Origin: Lysobacter_K sp043738095 | GTDB taxonomy: Bacteria; Pseudomonadota; Gammaproteobacteria; Xanthomonadales; Xanthomonadaceae | Assembly: GCA_043738095.1 (NCBI GenBank) | Contig: JAYSZI010000093.1 | Span: 79,633 to 143,632 of the forward strand | Reading direction: 5' to 3' | DNA length: 64,000 nt | In this document: positions 63,851 to 64,000 of the stretch, piece after piece | How positions within the stretch are numbered: the first letter of the stretch is position 1 | Layout of the letters: the number at the start of each line of letters is the position of its first letter | The notes under the pieces: model-generated | Database searches by the model: none | Seen by the model: the letters and a program-made list of their open reading frames with translations, nothing else | What the model was told of the DNA's origin: nothing | Program-made: the position numbers and the translations under genes

Positions 63851-64000
63851 TCAGGGAGGAGGCGCGACCGCCCGGCCATCCAGGGCGGCCCGGATCGGCA
63901 GCAGGAACGCGTGGGCGCGCGCCGCGGCATCGGCGGCATCCACGCTGCCGTCAAGCGCCGAGACCAGCGCGCTGCCCACCACCACGCCGTCCGCGTGTTC
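63851..64000 (-). CDS. trpA: tryptophan synthase alpha chain, C-terminal fragment
   Basis: The last 49 codons, ending at the TGA at 63851-63853. EHADGVVVGSALVSALDG is the phosphate-binding loop of TrpA, followed by the final helices (AARAHAFLLPIRAALDG). The rest of the gene lies beyond base 64000. It cleaves indole-3-glycerol phosphate to indole. Confidence 0.9.
   Translation of the reverse strand, partial: EHADGVVVGSALVSALDGSVDAADAAARAHAFLLPIRAALDGRAVAPPP

Overview
The window is a GC-rich chromosomal segment of a gammaproteobacterium, most likely of the Xanthomonadales/Lysobacterales. The evidence is gene order and gene content: trpA-accD, glmM, tpiA-secG-tRNA-Leu-nuoA..N-tRNA-fMet-rimP-nusA-infB-rbfA-truB-rpsO-pnp in one collinear block, a class III PHA synthase (PhaC/PhaE), a DUF5329 protein, and a MetX-like acyltransferase resembling the serine O-succinyltransferases of xanthomonads. 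No phage, plasmid, transposase, integrase or CRISPR locus was seen. The window is mostly core genome with a more variable central part.

0-12 kb: a partial omega-amidase and a YbdL-type methionine aminotransferase (minus strand), a DUF3293 protein, then a complete plus-strand cytochrome c maturation operon ccmABCDEFGHI (2.6-9.8 kb). Two palindromic extragenic repeats sit inside it, before ccmC and before ccmH. A MetX-like acyltransferase, a thiol dioxygenase and tRNA-Leu(CAA) follow.

12-33 kb, the accessory-like part: a small membrane protein with metallopeptidase-like motifs, a PspC-domain protein, a DUF5329 gene whose signal peptide is out of frame, phaC/phaE, pssA, a 59-residue hydrophilic protein, a lipoprotein of the 3-hydroxybutyrate-oligomer hydrolase family, a LuxR-type response regulator convergent with a CrbS/MxtR-like SSS-domain hybrid kinase, a TonB receptor divergent from a GntP-type permease, a second TonB receptor preceded by a 37-codon leader ORF, an ArsR-SRPBCC-SRPBCC operon with a palindrome over its start codon, and an ABC ATPase/permease pair. 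I infer that 13.5-27.5 kb is functionally themed around making PHB and using its breakdown products. A shared promoter-proximal motif supports this weakly.

33-64 kb, almost entirely minus strand: the translation/RNA block (pnp, rpsO, truB, rbfA, infB, nusA, rimP), initiator tRNA, all fourteen nuo genes of complex I (nuoN to nuoA), tRNA-Leu(GAG), secG, tpiA, a plus-strand DNA-deoxyinosine glycosylase, a 2-oxoglutarate/IPNS-type oxygenase, glmM, accD and the 3' end of trpA. Four different palindromic elements interrupt the otherwise tightly packed nuo operon, at N/M, L/K, G/F and E/D. Intrinsic terminators separate rbfA from truB, rpsO from pnp, and tRNA-fMet from rimP.
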